The notes beneath the pieces are model-generated. The model did not search any database, was not told where the DNA came from, and was given only the letters and a program-made list of their open reading frames with translations. A stretch of DNA of 64,000 bases from assembly GCA_900112325.1 (NCBI GenBank), contig FOLJ01000019.1, positions 62,001 through 126,000 on the forward strand, given 5' to 3'. The stretch is from Micromonospora sediminimaris (GTDB lineage: Bacteria; Actinomycetota; Actinomycetes; Mycobacteriales; Micromonosporaceae). The translations under genes and the position numbers were made by a program. Shown here piece by piece: positions 16,677 to 25,111 of this stretch; position 1 is the first letter of the stretch; every line of letters begins with the position of its first letter.

Positions 16677-17199
16677 CGGTGGCCGGCCCCACACCCGATG
16701 TCCCGGCACCGCGCCGGTCGTCGTCCTGCTCCGATTCGTCGGCAGTCGATCCGCTCCCCGCCGCCGGGGCGACCGCCCCGGACCGAGCAGCCGTGCCAGC
16801 GGGTCGGCGCGCGTCCCACCAGAGCCCGGCGGCAGTCGCCACCGCGCCCAGGCCCTCCCAGGCCGCCACCCCGAAGAACCGCCCCGGTGCGATGTCAGCA
16901 AGCACCGCGAGGGTGAAGACCGTGAACGTGACCAGCCGGAACACGACGGTGAAGCGGTAGAAGGCGCGCCACTCGGTGGCTGCGGCGAGCAGGTAGTAGA
17001 CCCCCATGTTGAACGAGGCCATCGAGGAGGCCGTCACGAAGACACCCGTGTAGTCACCCGGTGCCCGGCTCTGCGGGATCTCGAAGCCGAGCACCCGCAA
17101 CAGCGCCTCCGGCCAGAGCAGGCCGACCGCCCCCATCACCAGCGCGAGCGCGCCGAACACCGCGATCGTCCACCCCGCGACCGAACGCGGCAGCCTCAT
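16663..17199 (-). CDS. Membrane protein coupled to the kinase
   Basis: A 178-aa protein with four predicted transmembrane segments (WTIAVFGALALVMGAVGLLW, SMASFNMGVYYLLAAAT, FRLVTFTVFTLAVLADIA, FGVAAWEGLGAVATAAGLWW) and a polar C-terminal tail. No known family is recognised with confidence. ATG 17199 follows GAGGGGGG at 6 nt and is preferred to ATG 17232, which lacks an RBS. Its 3' end overlaps the kinase start by 14 nt, suggesting that the two act together at the membrane. Confidence 0.78.
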   Translation of the reverse strand: MRLPRSVAGWTIAVFGALALVMGAVGLLWPEALLRVLGFEIPQSRAPGDYTGVFVTASSMASFNMGVYYLLAAATEWRAFYRFTVVFRLVTFTVFTLAVLADIAPGRFFGVAAWEGLGAVATAAGLWWDARRPAGTAARSGAVAPAAGSGSTADESEQDDDRRGAGTSGVGPATDAVH

Positions 17200-17442
17200 C
17201 TTCGCCCCCCTCGACGGCGCGACCGACGACATCGACGGTCGCGTGCACCCGCCACGCTAGCGGCCGGCCCCGACCGGCCACATCCCCGAAACCGCCAGAT
17301 CCGTACCGGCCATCGATCGACCGGGCGTACCAGGTCGAGAGCCCGACCCCGCCGGGTGACGTTTCCGGGACATCGCGCCACAGTGCGATCACACCGGCGG
17401 CGTGGCCGGGCGCGGGCACGCCGAGGTCGCGGGCGGGTGCGG

Positions 17443-20400
17443 TCAGCCGGGGGTTCGCAGGCGGTTCAGCAGCGCCTCCGCAGCGGCCCGCTCACTGCGC
17501 TGCTCGGTGGCGTACGCCAGCCGGACCGCGTCCTCGGCGCTGGCCTTCGCCTCCGCCGGCCGCCCGCACGCGGCCAGCGCCTCGGCCAGAACGCTCGCCG
17601 CGACCACCTGGCTGCGGACATCCTCGGCCTGCACCCGCACCGCGCGGTGGGCCCAGTCCAACGCCTGTTCGCGCTGGCCGTGGGCGAGCAGGGCCGAGGC
17701 GTACCGCGCCATCGACTGCCGGCGGGAGAAGAGCAGGGACGGGGTGGTGGCCGCCATCGTGGCGACCGGAGCGAGCAGGCCGACCGCGGTGCCCGAGTCG
17801 CCGGCCGCCAACCGGGCGGTGGCCAGCAGCACCCGGGGAGCGACCTGGGCCGGTGCCTGCGGATTGTGTGGTTCCACAGTGGTGAGCACCGCGCGGGCGT
17901 GCCGCTCGGCGCCGGCCACGTCACCCATTTCCAGCGCGACGAAGCCGCGCAGCGTACCGGCCATCCCGGTGAGCAGCGGGTGACCGGTCCGGTGACCGTA
18001 CGCGAGCGCGTCGGTGAGCAGGTCCGCGGCGTGCTCCGGCTCGCCCAGCCCTCGGGCGACCACGCCCCGGACCACAAGCGCGAAGCCCTGCCCCCAGTCG
18101 TCCGAGGCGGCGGCGAAATCCCGGTACGCCCGCCGGGCTTCCCGGTCGGCGTCGACCAGCTCACCCAGCTCGGCGTTGGCGTACGCGTCGACCGCCCGGA
18201 GGGTGCCCACCGCCCACGCCTCGCCGACCCGTTCACCGAACGGCAGGAACACCCGGGCCAGCCGGCGCGCCTCCCGCAGCCGACCAGCGAGCAGCCGGGC
18301 GAAGGCGGTGGTGCCGCGCAACCACGCCCGTCCGTACGGGTCCTTGAGCTCGGCGAAGAGCCGGGCGGCCCGGCCGAGGACCGCGTCCGTGCCGGCGAAG
18401 TCGCCCCGGGTGGTGGTCACCCAGGCGAGGTTCTGCAACGACCACGCCTGTCCCCGGCGGTCCCCCGCGCCCAGACTCACCTGGTACGCCGCCGCCAGCC
18501 GGCTGCTGGCCTGGCCCAGCCGGCCGACCAGGAAGTCGGTCATGCCCAGCCGGCGCATCGCCGAGGCACGCAGGGCGGGCAGGTCGGCGTCCCCGGCCAC
18601 CTGAAGCGCCTCCTGCCAGCAGGACTCGGCCCGCCGTAGATCACCCATCACCTGCTGGGCCTGCCCGGCGAGCAGCAGGGCACTGGCCCGGGTCGCCGGA
18701 TCTCCCACGTTCGCGGCGATCTTCTCGGCCGAGGCCAGCGCGTCGGTGGCCCGACCCACCTGGAGCAGTGCCCGGGCGTGCGCCACCCGGTCGACGGCGG
18801 GGATTCCGTCGCGGGCCAGTTCGGTGGCGCGTTCGGCGTACTCGACGGCCAGTGCCGGCTCCCCCGCGTGCAGGGCTCGGCGGGTGGCCCGGCCGAGCGC
18901 CGCCACGCCCAGCGGCGCGACCGCCCGGGCCGGCGCGTCCGGACGTAGGGTGACCGCGTCGGCCAGCGCGGTGGCCCGCTCGACGTGCTCGGCCACGAAG
19001 TCGTCCCGGGACGCCTCCGGGAAGCCGCCCGGGCCGGTTCCGGTGCCGCTCGGGCTGGCGACCTCGGTCACCGGAGCCGCCCAGCGGGCCAACGCGGCGT
19101 GCCGTTCCGCCAGCTCCGCCTTGCTGATTCCGGAGTACGCGGCCTCCCGCATCAGCGGGGTGGCGAAGGCGTACCCGCTGCGGGTGCGGTGCAGCATCCG
19201 GCGTTGCAGCAGCTCCTCCACGGCCCGTTCCAGCTCGACGGCGGCGACGGCGGCCGGGCGGCCGTCACTGGCGGTGCGCTGCTCCCGCAGCGCCTCCAGC
19301 GCACCGTCGGGCACGGTGTCGCCGACCACCGCGGCGTCCCGCAGCACCGAGCGGGCCTCCGCCGGCAGGGCGTCGATCCGGGCGGCGAGCACCGCCGCGA
19401 GGTCGCGGGAGAGCAGGCGGCTGCCCAGTGAGCCCGGTGCCAGCCGCCAGGTGTTGCGTGCCCCGGCGGTGAGCGCCCCGCGTTCCATCAGCAGGGTGAC
19501 CAGCTCCGCCAGGTAGAAGGGGTTGCCCTGGGCGGTGGCGAGCAACCGGTCGGCGTCGGGTTGGGGCAGCCGTCCACCGCCGAGGTAGCTGGTCAGCAAC
19601 CGGGCCGCGTCGGCGCCTCGCAGCGGCGGCAGCGGCTGCACCTCGGCGTCGGACACCCGGGCCAGGGTGCCAGCGGTACGGACCAGTTCGGGTCGACCGA
19701 GCAGCAGCACCAGCACCGGACCGGCGAGCCGGGACAGCGTGACCTCCAACGCGCCGATGGTCTCCGCGGTGGCATCGTGCAGATCGTCCACGATCACCAC
19801 CAGCGGTGCCTCCTCAGCGAGCGCGCTGAGCAGGTCGGCCACCGCGTTGGGCACCGCGTCGACGTCGGCGGGCGCCTGGGCGGTGCTCCACTCGCCCTGG
19901 TCCGTCGGGCCGCCGGCGGGGAGTTCCGCGTACCCGAGCAGAGCCAGCAGCTGATCGGTGGCGACCGGGGCCGGCTCCGTCCGGGTACGGCTGAGCCGTT
20001 GCCCGAGCCGGCGCAGCCGCTCCTCCACCGCGGCCCGGGTGACCGCCGTCGCGGTGTCGTTCGGCAACCCCGTCGCGGCGCGTACCAGGTCGGCGAGGGG
20101 CGCCAGCCGGCGACGCTCGCCGAACGCGGCACAGCGCACCGAGAGAACCCGGGCACCGGTATGCGCGGCGTACCGGCCGGCACCTACGTCGTAGCCGGCG
20201 GCGAGGCGTTCCACCTCGGCGGCGAACCGGGACTTGCCGATGCCAGCCTCGGCCGTCATCAGCAGCACCCGGGGCTCGGTACGGTCGATCACCTCGGCGA
20301 GTCGGCCGGCCACCCGACCGATCTCGGTCTCCCGGCCAACGAACGGCGCTTCGTCGCCCAGACCCGAGCGGGTACCGGGTGCGTCCAGCAGGCCGAGCAG

Positions 20401-21030
20401 CTCGTACGCCTCGACCGGCTCCCGCTTGCCCTTGAGCCGCAGCGGTCGCAGCGCCCGCCAGCTCGCGACGTGCCGGGTCGCCGCGGCGGTACGCCCACCG
20501 GCGTAGACCGCACCGACGGCGGCGGCGTCGGCCAGCCGGGCTGCGGTGTTCACCGTGTCGCCGATGACGGTGTACTCGATGGCGGCCTGGATGCCGGCGA
20601 TCACGTCACCCGTGTTGAGCCCGACCCGTAGTCCCAGCGGCGCGCCGCCGCCCCGCTCGTCGTCGAGCACCCGGCGCACCGCACGCTGCATCGACAACGC
20701 GGCGCGTACCGCCCGCTCGGCGTCGTCCTCGTGCGCCACGGGGGCACCGAAGACCGCCATGATCCCGTCACCGGTCAGCTTGTCGACATGCCCGCCGAAG
20801 GTCTTGACCGCCCCGGCCAGCGCGGCCAGCACCCGGTCGGTGACCGCGCCGACGCGTTCCGGGTCGAGATCCTCCGACCAGGAGGTGAAGTCGGACAGGT
20901 CGCCGAAGAGCACGGTCACCACCCGGCGCTCGGCGGCGGGCAGGGTCGCGGCGGCCGGCAGCGCGGCGCCGCAGTTGTGGCAGAACCGGGCGCCGGGCAC
21001 GGCGACGGTTCCGCACACCGGGCAGGTCAC
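17443..21030 (-). CDS. Zinc-ribbon / class III cyclase / AAA ATPase / TPR signalling protein
   Basis: A 1195-aa multidomain protein. A zinc ribbon (CPVCG-x12-CHNCG) occupies residues 3-25. A class III nucleotidyl cyclase domain at about 40-210 keeps both metal Asp motifs (LFGDLSDFT and GDGIMAVFG) and TVIGDTVNTAARL. An AAA/STAND-like ATPase follows with Walker A AEAGIGKSRFA near 263 and Walker B VVIVDDLHD. A long TPR-like helical C half makes up the remainder; no C-terminal HTH is seen. The GTG at 21030 overlaps the MBL gene stop by 4 nt. It may make cAMP; specificity is not judged. Confidence 0.88.
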   Translation of the reverse strand: MTCPVCGTVAVPGARFCHNCGAALPAAATLPAAERRVVTVLFGDLSDFTSWSEDLDPERVGAVTDRVLAALAGAVKTFGGHVDKLTGDGIMAVFGAPVAHEDDAERAVRAALSMQRAVRRVLDDERGGGAPLGLRVGLNTGDVIAGIQAAIEYTVIGDTVNTAARLADAAAVGAVYAGGRTAAATRHVASWRALRPLRLKGKREPVEAYELLGLLDAPGTRSGLGDEAPFVGRETEIGRVAGRLAEVIDRTEPRVLLMTAEAGIGKSRFAAEVERLAAGYDVGAGRYAAHTGARVLSVRCAAFGERRRLAPLADLVRAATGLPNDTATAVTRAAVEERLRRLGQRLSRTRTEPAPVATDQLLALLGYAELPAGGPTDQGEWSTAQAPADVDAVPNAVADLLSALAEEAPLVVIVDDLHDATAETIGALEVTLSRLAGPVLVLLLGRPELVRTAGTLARVSDAEVQPLPPLRGADAARLLTSYLGGGRLPQPDADRLLATAQGNPFYLAELVTLLMERGALTAGARNTWRLAPGSLGSRLLSRDLAAVLAARIDALPAEARSVLRDAAVVGDTVPDGALEALREQRTASDGRPAAVAAVELERAVEELLQRRMLHRTRSGYAFATPLMREAAYSGISKAELAERHAALARWAAPVTEVASPSGTGTGPGGFPEASRDDFVAEHVERATALADAVTLRPDAPARAVAPLGVAALGRATRRALHAGEPALAVEYAERATELARDGIPAVDRVAHARALLQVGRATDALASAEKIAANVGDPATRASALLLAGQAQQVMGDLRRAESCWQEALQVAGDADLPALRASAMRRLGMTDFLVGRLGQASSRLAAAYQVSLGAGDRRGQAWSLQNLAWVTTTRGDFAGTDAVLGRAARLFAELKDPYGRAWLRGTTAFARLLAGRLREARRLARVFLPFGERVGEAWAVGTLRAVDAYANAELGELVDADREARRAYRDFAAASDDWGQGFALVVRGVVARGLGEPEHAADLLTDALAYGHRTGHPLLTGMAGTLRGFVALEMGDVAGAERHARAVLTTVEPHNPQAPAQVAPRVLLATARLAAGDSGTAVGLLAPVATMAATTPSLLFSRRQSMARYASALLAHGQREQALDWAHRAVRVQAEDVRSQVVAASVLAEALAACGRPAEAKASAEDAVRLAYATEQRSERAAAEALLNRLRTPG

Positions 21031-21854
21031 GCTGGATCCAACCTCGCGTCGCCGCCGTCGGATTCCCGGCCGAGGTATTCGAGTTGGGCGCGCACCGACC
21101 ATTCCGCCGCCCACCACAGCGACCGGTCGACGTCGGCGTAGACCGCGGCGACCACTTCGGCCGCGGTCCGCGCCCCCGCGTCCAGCGCCGCCCGGACCTG
21201 GTCCAGGCGGGCGCGGCGGTGGGCGAGATAGAAGTCGGCGGCGGCGCCGCAGTCGGCCAGCGCCGGGCCGTGCCCGGGCAACGCCGGCACGCCCCGGTAC
21301 GTCGAGAGCAGCTCCAGACTCGCCAGGTAGTCACCGAGGTGCCCGTCCGGGTGCGCCACGACGGTGGTGCCCCGGCCGAGGATCGTGTCACCGGTGAGCA
21401 CCACCCGCTGACCGTCGTGCTCGGCGAGGAAGCAGACCGAGTCGGCGGTGTGGCCGGGGGTGGCGAGCAGGCGGATCTCCAAGCCGAAGCCGCTCAGGTC
21501 CTGCCCCGGCCCGGTCAGCGGCTCACCGCCGATGGTGTGCGCCGGGTCGACGGCAAGGACGGCGGCGCCATCGAGCAGGTGGTGCAGGCGTGACGAGCCC
21601 TCGGTGTGGTCCGGATGGCCGTGGGTGATCAGCACCAGCCCGATCGGCCCCTGCGCGACGATCGCCGCGAGGTGCGCCTCGTCCGCCGGGCCCGGGTCGA
21701 CGACCACGGCCGGCTCGCCCGGCCGGGCCCGCAGCAGCCAGGTGTTGGTGCCGTCCAACGTCATCGGCCCCGGGTTGGGTGCCCGCAGCAGCGCCGCCCA
21801 GTCCGGCAGTTCGCTGGCGAGGGCGGTCACCGCCCCCGTCACATGCCCTCCCAT
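21027..21854 (-). CDS. MBL-fold metallo-hydrolase (LACTB2/Rv3677c-like)
   Basis: A 275-aa metallo-beta-lactamase-fold protein with the metal motif THGHPDHTEG (near residue 80), TPGHTADSVCF and VLTGDTILG, and a C-terminal helical domain (AHRRARLDQVRAALDAG) typical of beta-lactamase-like protein 2. Family members are hydrolases or RNases; the substrate here is unknown. In mycobacteria this gene lies between crp and a RidA homologue. Start ATG 21854 (GTG at codon 5 possible). It is coupled downstream to the cyclase-AAA gene by GTGA overlap. Confidence 0.86.
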   Translation of the reverse strand: MGGHVTGAVTALASELPDWAALLRAPNPGPMTLDGTNTWLLRARPGEPAVVVDPGPADEAHLAAIVAQGPIGLVLITHGHPDHTEGSSRLHHLLDGAAVLAVDPAHTIGGEPLTGPGQDLSGFGLEIRLLATPGHTADSVCFLAEHDGQRVVLTGDTILGRGTTVVAHPDGHLGDYLASLELLSTYRGVPALPGHGPALADCGAAADFYLAHRRARLDQVRAALDAGARTAAEVVAAVYADVDRSLWWAAEWSVRAQLEYLGRESDGGDARLDPA

Positions 21855-21886
21855 GGCTGCGATCGTACGACCCCACGAACGCAGCC

Positions 21887-21962
21887 CCGCGATCTTGCAG
21901 TTCCGGTCCCCGATTCGTCCTCGTTAGAGTTCTTCGTCCGGTCGGGAACTGCAAGATCGCGG
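21887..21962. repeat. Long palindrome (GATCTTGCAGTTCC type)
   Basis: An 18-bp perfect arm CCGCGATCTTGCAGTTCC (21887-21904) is mirrored at 21945-21962 around a 40-nt loop. It lies 4 nt after the RidA stop codon and before the MBL gene. The same arm recurs at 51284-51351. It may double as a terminator for the ridA transcript. Confidence 0.85.
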
Positions 21963-21966
21963 CAGG

Positions 21967-22437
21967 TCAGGAGACCTCGACGATGACCTCGACCTCCACC
22001 GGCGCGTCCAGCGGGAGCTCCGCGACACCGACGGCCGACCGGGCGTGCCGGCCCGCCTCACCGAAGACGGTGCCGAACAGGTCCGACGCGCCGTTGATGA
22101 CACCCGGCTGCCCGGTGAAGCCGGCTGCGCTGGCGACGAACCCGGTCAGCTTCACCACCTTGACCACGTTCTCCAGACCGACAAGCGAGTCGATCGCGGC
22201 GAGCGCGTTCAGTGCGCAGCGTTGGGCCAGCTGCTTGGCCTGCTCGGCGGAGACACCGGCACCGACCTTGCCGGTGGCCAGGAGCTTGCCTTCGGCCATC
22301 GGCAGTTGCCCGGAGACGTACACGTGCTGCCCGGACTGCACCGCCGGCAGGTAGCTCGCCACCGGCGGCACCACCTCCGGCAACTCCAGACCGAGTTCCG
22401 CCAGCCTGGCGTGGGGTCCGTTGGCCACGGCACTCAT
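21967..22437 (-). CDS. RidA/YjgF family protein
   Basis: A 156-aa member of the Rid/YER057c/UK114 superfamily (enamine/imine deaminase group). The N-terminal LAELGLELPEVVPPVASYLPAV, VYVSGQLPM, and NALAAIDSLVGLENVVKVVKLTGFV are visible. The Arg typical of active RidA near the C-terminus is not obvious, so it may be a Rid2-7-type paralogue as in Rv3678c. Start ATG overlaps the DUF4177 gene stop (ATGA), indicating coupling. Confidence 0.88.
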   Translation of the reverse strand: MSAVANGPHARLAELGLELPEVVPPVASYLPAVQSGQHVYVSGQLPMAEGKLLATGKVGAGVSAEQAKQLAQRCALNALAAIDSLVGLENVVKVVKLTGFVASAAGFTGQPGVINGASDLFGTVFGEAGRHARSAVGVAELPLDAPVEVEVIVEVS

Positions 22438-22589
22438 GCCTTCGGGCGCTTCAGGTAGGCGACCAGCTGCTCCGGGTTCGGCCCGGGCACGACGGAGACG
22501 AGTTCCCAGCCGTCCTCACCCCAGTTGTCGAGGATCTGCTTGGTCGCGTGGACCAGCAACGGGACGGTGGCGTATTCCCACTTCTGCAT
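22434..22589 (-). CDS. Small DUF4177-family protein
   Basis: A 51-aa protein beginning MQKWEYATVPLL, with LDNWGEDGWELVSVV and ending AYLKRPKA. WEY...NxxGxxGWELV is the DUF4177 signature. M. tuberculosis has the equivalent tiny gene (Rv3678A) beside the RidA homologue. The stop codon overlaps the RidA ATG by 4 nt. Function unknown. Confidence 0.85.
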   Translation of the reverse strand: MQKWEYATVPLLVHATKQILDNWGEDGWELVSVVPGPNPEQLVAYLKRPKA

Positions 22590-22633
22590 CGGTGGAGTGC
22601 TCCCTCGGTGGCATGGACACTTCGGGACACAGC

Positions 22634-23128
22634 CTACGGTCCGCCGGCCGGCCGGGACGCGGGACGCTGGTCAGCATCGGGCCACTGCTCGGGAGCGGCC
22701 CGTTGCTCGGGTGCCGGCGACAGTTCCCCGCAGGGGCCGGAGTGGTCGTAGGGCTGGGGGCAGCGCGTGCGATCCGGCAGCAACAGGTCGCAGAAGACCC
22801 GGTGCCGGTTGTTCTGGTCGTCGGCGGTCGACACCTCGGTCTCACCGGCGTCGAGTTCGAGCAGGAAGTTCAGCGAGGTGGCCAGCCGACCGGCCAACGC
22901 GGTGGCGGCGGCCAGATCGGTCACCCGGATGGGCAGGTGGATGACGTACCCAGGGCCGTCCTCCTCCCGTCCGCCGGTCGGCTCGGCACTCGTGACCGGG
23001 TCGACGGGACGCCGATACGACCGCTCGTTGACCGGCAGCCGGCCGGAGGAGTCTCCGCCAGCTGTCCGGCTGCCCCGTCGCAGCCCGGCGGGGAACTGGG
23101 CTCGGGGGGTGTTGTCCGTGTCGCGCAT
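22634..23128 (-). CDS. Hypothetical protein with possible Cys cluster
   Basis: A 164-aa protein, unassigned. The N-terminal 60 residues are polar and disorder-like (MRDTDNTPRAQF, then Arg/Gly/Ser-rich). The middle has an ordered stretch IHLPIRVTDLAAATALAGRL followed by NFLLELDAGETEV. Then come three cysteines in about 25 residues (RVFCDLLLPDRTRC, HSGPC) that could bind metal. The C-terminus is Pro/Ala/Glu-rich. ATG 23128 is chosen because upstream sequence is not protein-like. It is divergent from the 23455 gene. Confidence 0.62.
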   Translation of the reverse strand: MRDTDNTPRAQFPAGLRRGSRTAGGDSSGRLPVNERSYRRPVDPVTSAEPTGGREEDGPGYVIHLPIRVTDLAAATALAGRLATSLNFLLELDAGETEVSTADDQNNRHRVFCDLLLPDRTRCPQPYDHSGPCGELSPAPEQRAAPEQWPDADQRPASRPAGGP

Positions 23129-23454
23129 GCACTGCCTCCGGGCGTCGTACCTGGTCACGGCGTCGCCCACCGGTCCGGGACCCATCCGCCCGGCCCGGGC
23201 CGGGGCGTGCCGGAGCGACCGTAGGACCGGGGCACCGGTCCCATCAACAGGACGCGCGCGCCTGATCGCGTTCGGTCACATTTGCGACACCCGGCCAGCG
23301 GAAAGTTGATCGCGATCGTCGTACCGGACAGACCGGGCCCTCCGCAGCGGCGCCGCGGACCGCTACCCTTCCCGTCTGGACGGGCGCCCGGCCCGGCCAC
23401 CCGATCCCACGCGCACCGCCTTCATGCGGTGCTGCGCCGCACCCGGGGGGACCG
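23129..23454. other. Divergent intergenic region (326 nt)
   Basis: No gene recognised. TACCCT at about 23364 may be a -10 for the rightward gene, giving a 5' UTR of about 85 nt, longer than for most neighbours. GATCGCG repeats lie near 23308-23318. No riboswitch fold was recognised. Confidence 0.4.
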
Positions 23455-24051
23455 ATGACCCAGCCACCCGTCGGCGGCCCGACCGGCCCCACCGACCTCC
23501 CGCCGGCCGGCTCACCGGCCCAGCCCTCGCCACCGGCCACCGGCCACGGTGCGCCGCCCGCGCCGCCCGAGGGCGGGTATCGGCCGCAGCACTCGCCGGC
23601 CGGACCGCCGCGTAAGCGGGGGCCACTGCTGGCCTCGCTCACGCTGGTCGTGGTGCTGCTGCTCTGCGCCGGAGGCGGGGTGGCCGCCTTCCTCACCCTG
23701 CGCAACACCGAGTCGGGCGAGGGCGCGCCCGATCCGTCGGTGGCGGTCGACGACTTCCTGACCGCGATCTACCAGGACCGGGACGCCGCCAAGGCGGCGG
23801 CTATGGTCTGCACCGCCGCGCGCGACCAGGACAAGATCCGGGCCAAGGTGTCCGAGGTCGAGGAGTATGTCTCGACCTACCAGAACCCCCGGTTCCGGTG
23901 GGACACGCCGACCGTGGACAACGAGACCGGCGACCGGGCGACGGTCACCACCACGGTGACCGTCACCACCGCCGACGAGAAGATCGCTGATCAGGATCTG
24001 CGCTTCACGGTGATCCGTAAGACCGGCTGGTGGGTCTGCGAGGTCGCCTGA
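23455..24051 (+). CDS. Membrane-anchored protein with extracytoplasmic DUF4878-like domain
   Basis: A 198-aa protein. A proline/glycine-rich cytosolic N-terminus of about 55 residues is followed by one transmembrane helix (LASLTLVVVLLLCAGGGVAAFL). An outside domain has SVAVDDFLTAIYQDRDAAKAAAMVC and ends WWVCEVA, a lumazine-binding/NTF2-like architecture common in actinobacterial lipoprotein-like sensors. Two Cys (MVC and WVC) could pair. Function unknown. ATG follows GGGGGG. The ArsA-like gene starts 26 nt downstream with its own -10. Confidence 0.75.
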   Translation: MTQPPVGGPTGPTDLPPAGSPAQPSPPATGHGAPPAPPEGGYRPQHSPAGPPRKRGPLLASLTLVVVLLLCAGGGVAAFLTLRNTESGEGAPDPSVAVDDFLTAIYQDRDAAKAAAMVCTAARDQDKIRAKVSEVEEYVSTYQNPRFRWDTPTVDNETGDRATVTTTVTVTTADEKIADQDLRFTVIRKTGWWVCEVA

Positions 24052-24065
24052 GCACGCCGGATGGA

Positions 24066-24071
24066 TAGGCT
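24066..24071 (+). promoter_or_regulatory. -10 box TAGGCT, leaderless start
   Basis: TAGGCT lies 6 nt before the GTG of the first ArsA-like gene; no RBS is present. Confidence 0.5.
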
Positions 24072-24077
24072 CGACGG

Positions 24078-25055
24078 GTGGGAGCAGCGCAGCGACCGAC
24101 TGACCGGGCCGGCATCGACTGGCCCGCCCGCCTGCACGTGGTGACCGGCAAGGGCGGCACGGGCAAGACCAGCGTGGCCGCCGCGCTGGCCCTTGGCCTG
24201 GCCGCCGGTGGTCGACGCACCCTGCTGGTGGAGGTGGAGGGGCGTCAGGGCATCGCCCAGCTCTTCGGCACCGAACCGCTGCCGTACGCCGAGCGGCACC
24301 TGGTCGACGCCCCCGGCGGCGGCACGGTGGCGGCGCTCGCGGTGGACGCCGAGGAGGCCCTGCTCGAATACCTCGACATGTTCTACAAGCTCGGCGCGGC
24401 CGGCCGGGCGCTGCGCAAGTTCGGTGCGATCGACTTCGCCACCACGATCGCTCCCGGTCTGCGCGACGTGCTGCTCACCGGCAAGGTCAAGGAGGCCACC
24501 ACCCGCACCGTCGACCAGCGACGGGTGTACGACGCGGTGGTGCTGGACGCGCCACCGACCGGCCGGATCGGGCGTTTCCTGAACGTCACCGCCGAGACCG
24601 CCCGGCTGGCCAAGATGGGGCCGATCAAGACGCAGAGCGACGGAGTCTCCGCGCTGCTGCGCTCACCGATGACCGCCGTGCACGTGGTGACTCTGCTTGA
24701 GGAGATGCCGGTGCAGGAGACGGTCGACGCGATCGCCGAGCTGACCTCGCTCGGTTTCGGTGTGGGGCGGGTGATCGTCAACGGGACCAGGGCACCGCTG
24801 CCGACCGGACGATTGGTCACGGAAGCGGAACTGACGCGGGGACTGCGCGCGGCGGGGCTGCCAGCCAGCACGGGGATCGTCACCGGCCTGCACCACGAGG
24901 CGCGGGACCTGATGATCCGCCGGGAGTTGGAGGATTCGCTCCGCACCGATCTGGTGGACCTCGGCGTGCCCCTGGTCGAACTACCGCTGCTGCCCGACGG
25001 GGTGAACCGCGCCGGCCTGGAGGTGCTCGCCGCCGCGCTCGTCCAGGCCGATTGA
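24078..25055 (+). CDS. ArsA/Get3-like ATPase, subunit A (Rv3679-like)
   Basis: A 325-aa P-loop NTPase of the deviant Walker A class: VVTGKGGTGKTSVAAALA near residue 25 with the signature Lys, and VVLDAPPTGRIGRFL (switch/Walker B) near 155. It pairs with the next gene as Rv3679-Rv3680 do in mycobacteria, where the two form a Get3-like heteromer linked to metabolite handling and stress. It lacks the Cys metal site of true arsenite pumps, so arsenite transport is unlikely. GTG start with a leaderless -10. Confidence 0.88.
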   Translation: MGAAQRPTDRAGIDWPARLHVVTGKGGTGKTSVAAALALGLAAGGRRTLLVEVEGRQGIAQLFGTEPLPYAERHLVDAPGGGTVAALAVDAEEALLEYLDMFYKLGAAGRALRKFGAIDFATTIAPGLRDVLLTGKVKEATTRTVDQRRVYDAVVLDAPPTGRIGRFLNVTAETARLAKMGPIKTQSDGVSALLRSPMTAVHVVTLLEEMPVQETVDAIAELTSLGFGVGRVIVNGTRAPLPTGRLVTEAELTRGLRAAGLPASTGIVTGLHHEARDLMIRRELEDSLRTDLVDLGVPLVELPLLPDGVNRAGLEVLAAALVQAD

Positions 25056-25099
25056 CTCACACCTCACCTCGGCCTGGCGCGCGGAGCCGGTCAGCCCGA

Positions 25100-25105
25100 T
25101 ACGCT
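25100..25105 (+). promoter_or_regulatory. -10 box TACGCT, leaderless start
   Basis: TACGCT lies 6 nt before the GTG of the second ArsA-like gene, so it can be transcribed separately from the first. Confidence 0.5.
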
Positions 25106-25111
25106 CGATTG

